Both the position numbers and the translations under genes were made by a program. Shown in pieces: positions 63,907-64,000 of a DNA stretch of 64,000 nucleotides. How positions within the stretch are numbered: position 1 is the stretch's first letter; the number at the start of each line of letters is the position of its first letter. Below the pieces are notes generated by a model. The model searched no databases. It was not told the origin of the DNA and saw only the letters and a program-made list of their open reading frames with translations. The stretch comes from Opitutaceae bacterium (GTDB lineage Bacteria > Verrucomicrobiota > Verrucomicrobiia > Opitutales > Opitutaceae): positions 62,001 through 126,000 of the forward strand of contig JACFMR010000003.1 in the NCBI GenBank assembly GCA_019455245.1. Reading direction: 5' to 3'.

Positions 63907-64000
63907 ATGAAAATTGATGTCGCCATCATCGGCGCCGGCCACAACGCCCTCGTCGCCGCCACCTACCTCGCCCGTGCCGGCCTGCATGTGGAGATTTTTG
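63907..64000 (+). CDS. Phytoene-dehydrogenase-like FAD oxidoreductase, 5' end only
   Basis: The first 31 codons are in the window. MKIDVAIIGAGHNAL followed by VAATYLARAG is a FAD-binding Rossmann start; GAGHN is typical of phytoene desaturase/amine-oxidase-like proteins. The rest lies past the right edge, so function is uncertain. Confidence 0.7.
   Translation, partial: MKIDVAIIGAGHNALVAATYLARAGLHVEIF

Overview
This window looks like a piece of chromosome from a free-living Gram-negative bacterium of the Verrucomicrobiota, most likely Opitutaceae or a close relative. The evidence is indirect. Base composition is high-GC throughout. There are outer-membrane proteins (a TonB-dependent receptor and a MipA/OmpV-like protein), a PEP-CTERM protein, FecR and CHASE2-cyclase proteins, GH78, GH13 and GHL10-like glycosidases, sulfatases, Gfo/Idh/MocA oxidoreductases and DUF502. 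Strand switches are frequent and genes are tightly packed. No rRNA, CRISPR array, prophage or intact insertion sequence was seen. One tRNA (Phe) is present.

Layout. 1-8.4 kb holds the end of a TonB receptor gene, a ferredoxin with a clear terminator, a rhomboid protease, a Prc-type protease, the prfA-prmC pair and a HAD hydrolase. 8.5-17.5 kb holds a FecR protein with a 153-bp tandem repeat next to a CHASE2 adenylate cyclase, a SNF2 ATPase, an HpcH aldolase and a PEP-CTERM beta-propeller. 17.6-20.9 kb holds a three-gene minus-strand operon (two paralogous Cys/His-rich proteins and a GHL10-like TIM barrel), a gene-poor stretch and tRNA-Phe. 20.9-30.6 kb holds an RraA-like protein, manC, a sugar-nucleotide epimerase, an alpha-L-rhamnosidase, two Gfo/Idh/MocA oxidoreductases, a medium-chain dehydrogenase and an rRNA pseudouridine synthase. 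30.7-38.9 kb holds a PhoX-like protein, a nitroreductase, two sugar-ABC permeases without ATPase or binding protein, a transglutaminase-like protein, a sulfatase remnant joined in frame to a Kelch-like propeller, and an Old Yellow Enzyme. 38.9-43.5 kb holds an SBF-like transporter, murJ, a membrane protein, an FmdB zinc ribbon and, divergently, a farnesyl-diphosphate synthase. 43.5-51.5 kb holds a VapBC-like toxin-antitoxin pair, the gap-pgk-tpiA cluster, a GH13 debranching enzyme and mnmA with an in-frame repeat insertion. 51.5-64 kb holds a DUF1330 protein, two methyltransferases, a sulfatase, a MipA-like protein, a response regulator, an M28 peptidase, a sialidase-like protein, a Na/Pi transporter, DUF502, a small secreted protein, a DASS transporter and the start of a phytoene-dehydrogenase-like gene.

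How it fits together. The gene content suggests a heterotroph degrading plant or algal polysaccharides: rhamnosidase, sulfatase, sialidase-like protein, GHL10, sugar ABC permeases and Gfo/Idh oxidoreductases. Central sugar metabolism is nearby (gap-pgk-tpiA, glycogen/pullulan debranching, ManC and an epimerase for sugar nucleotides). Two palindromes of LacI-operator type lie upstream of transporter genes.

The most unusual points are the paralogous Cys/His protein pair with the TIM barrel, the repeat inserted in frame inside mnmA, the sulfatase stub fused to a Kelch protein, the 98-bp element with perfect 21-bp inverted arms at 55.1 kb, and several families of short interspersed repeats between genes.
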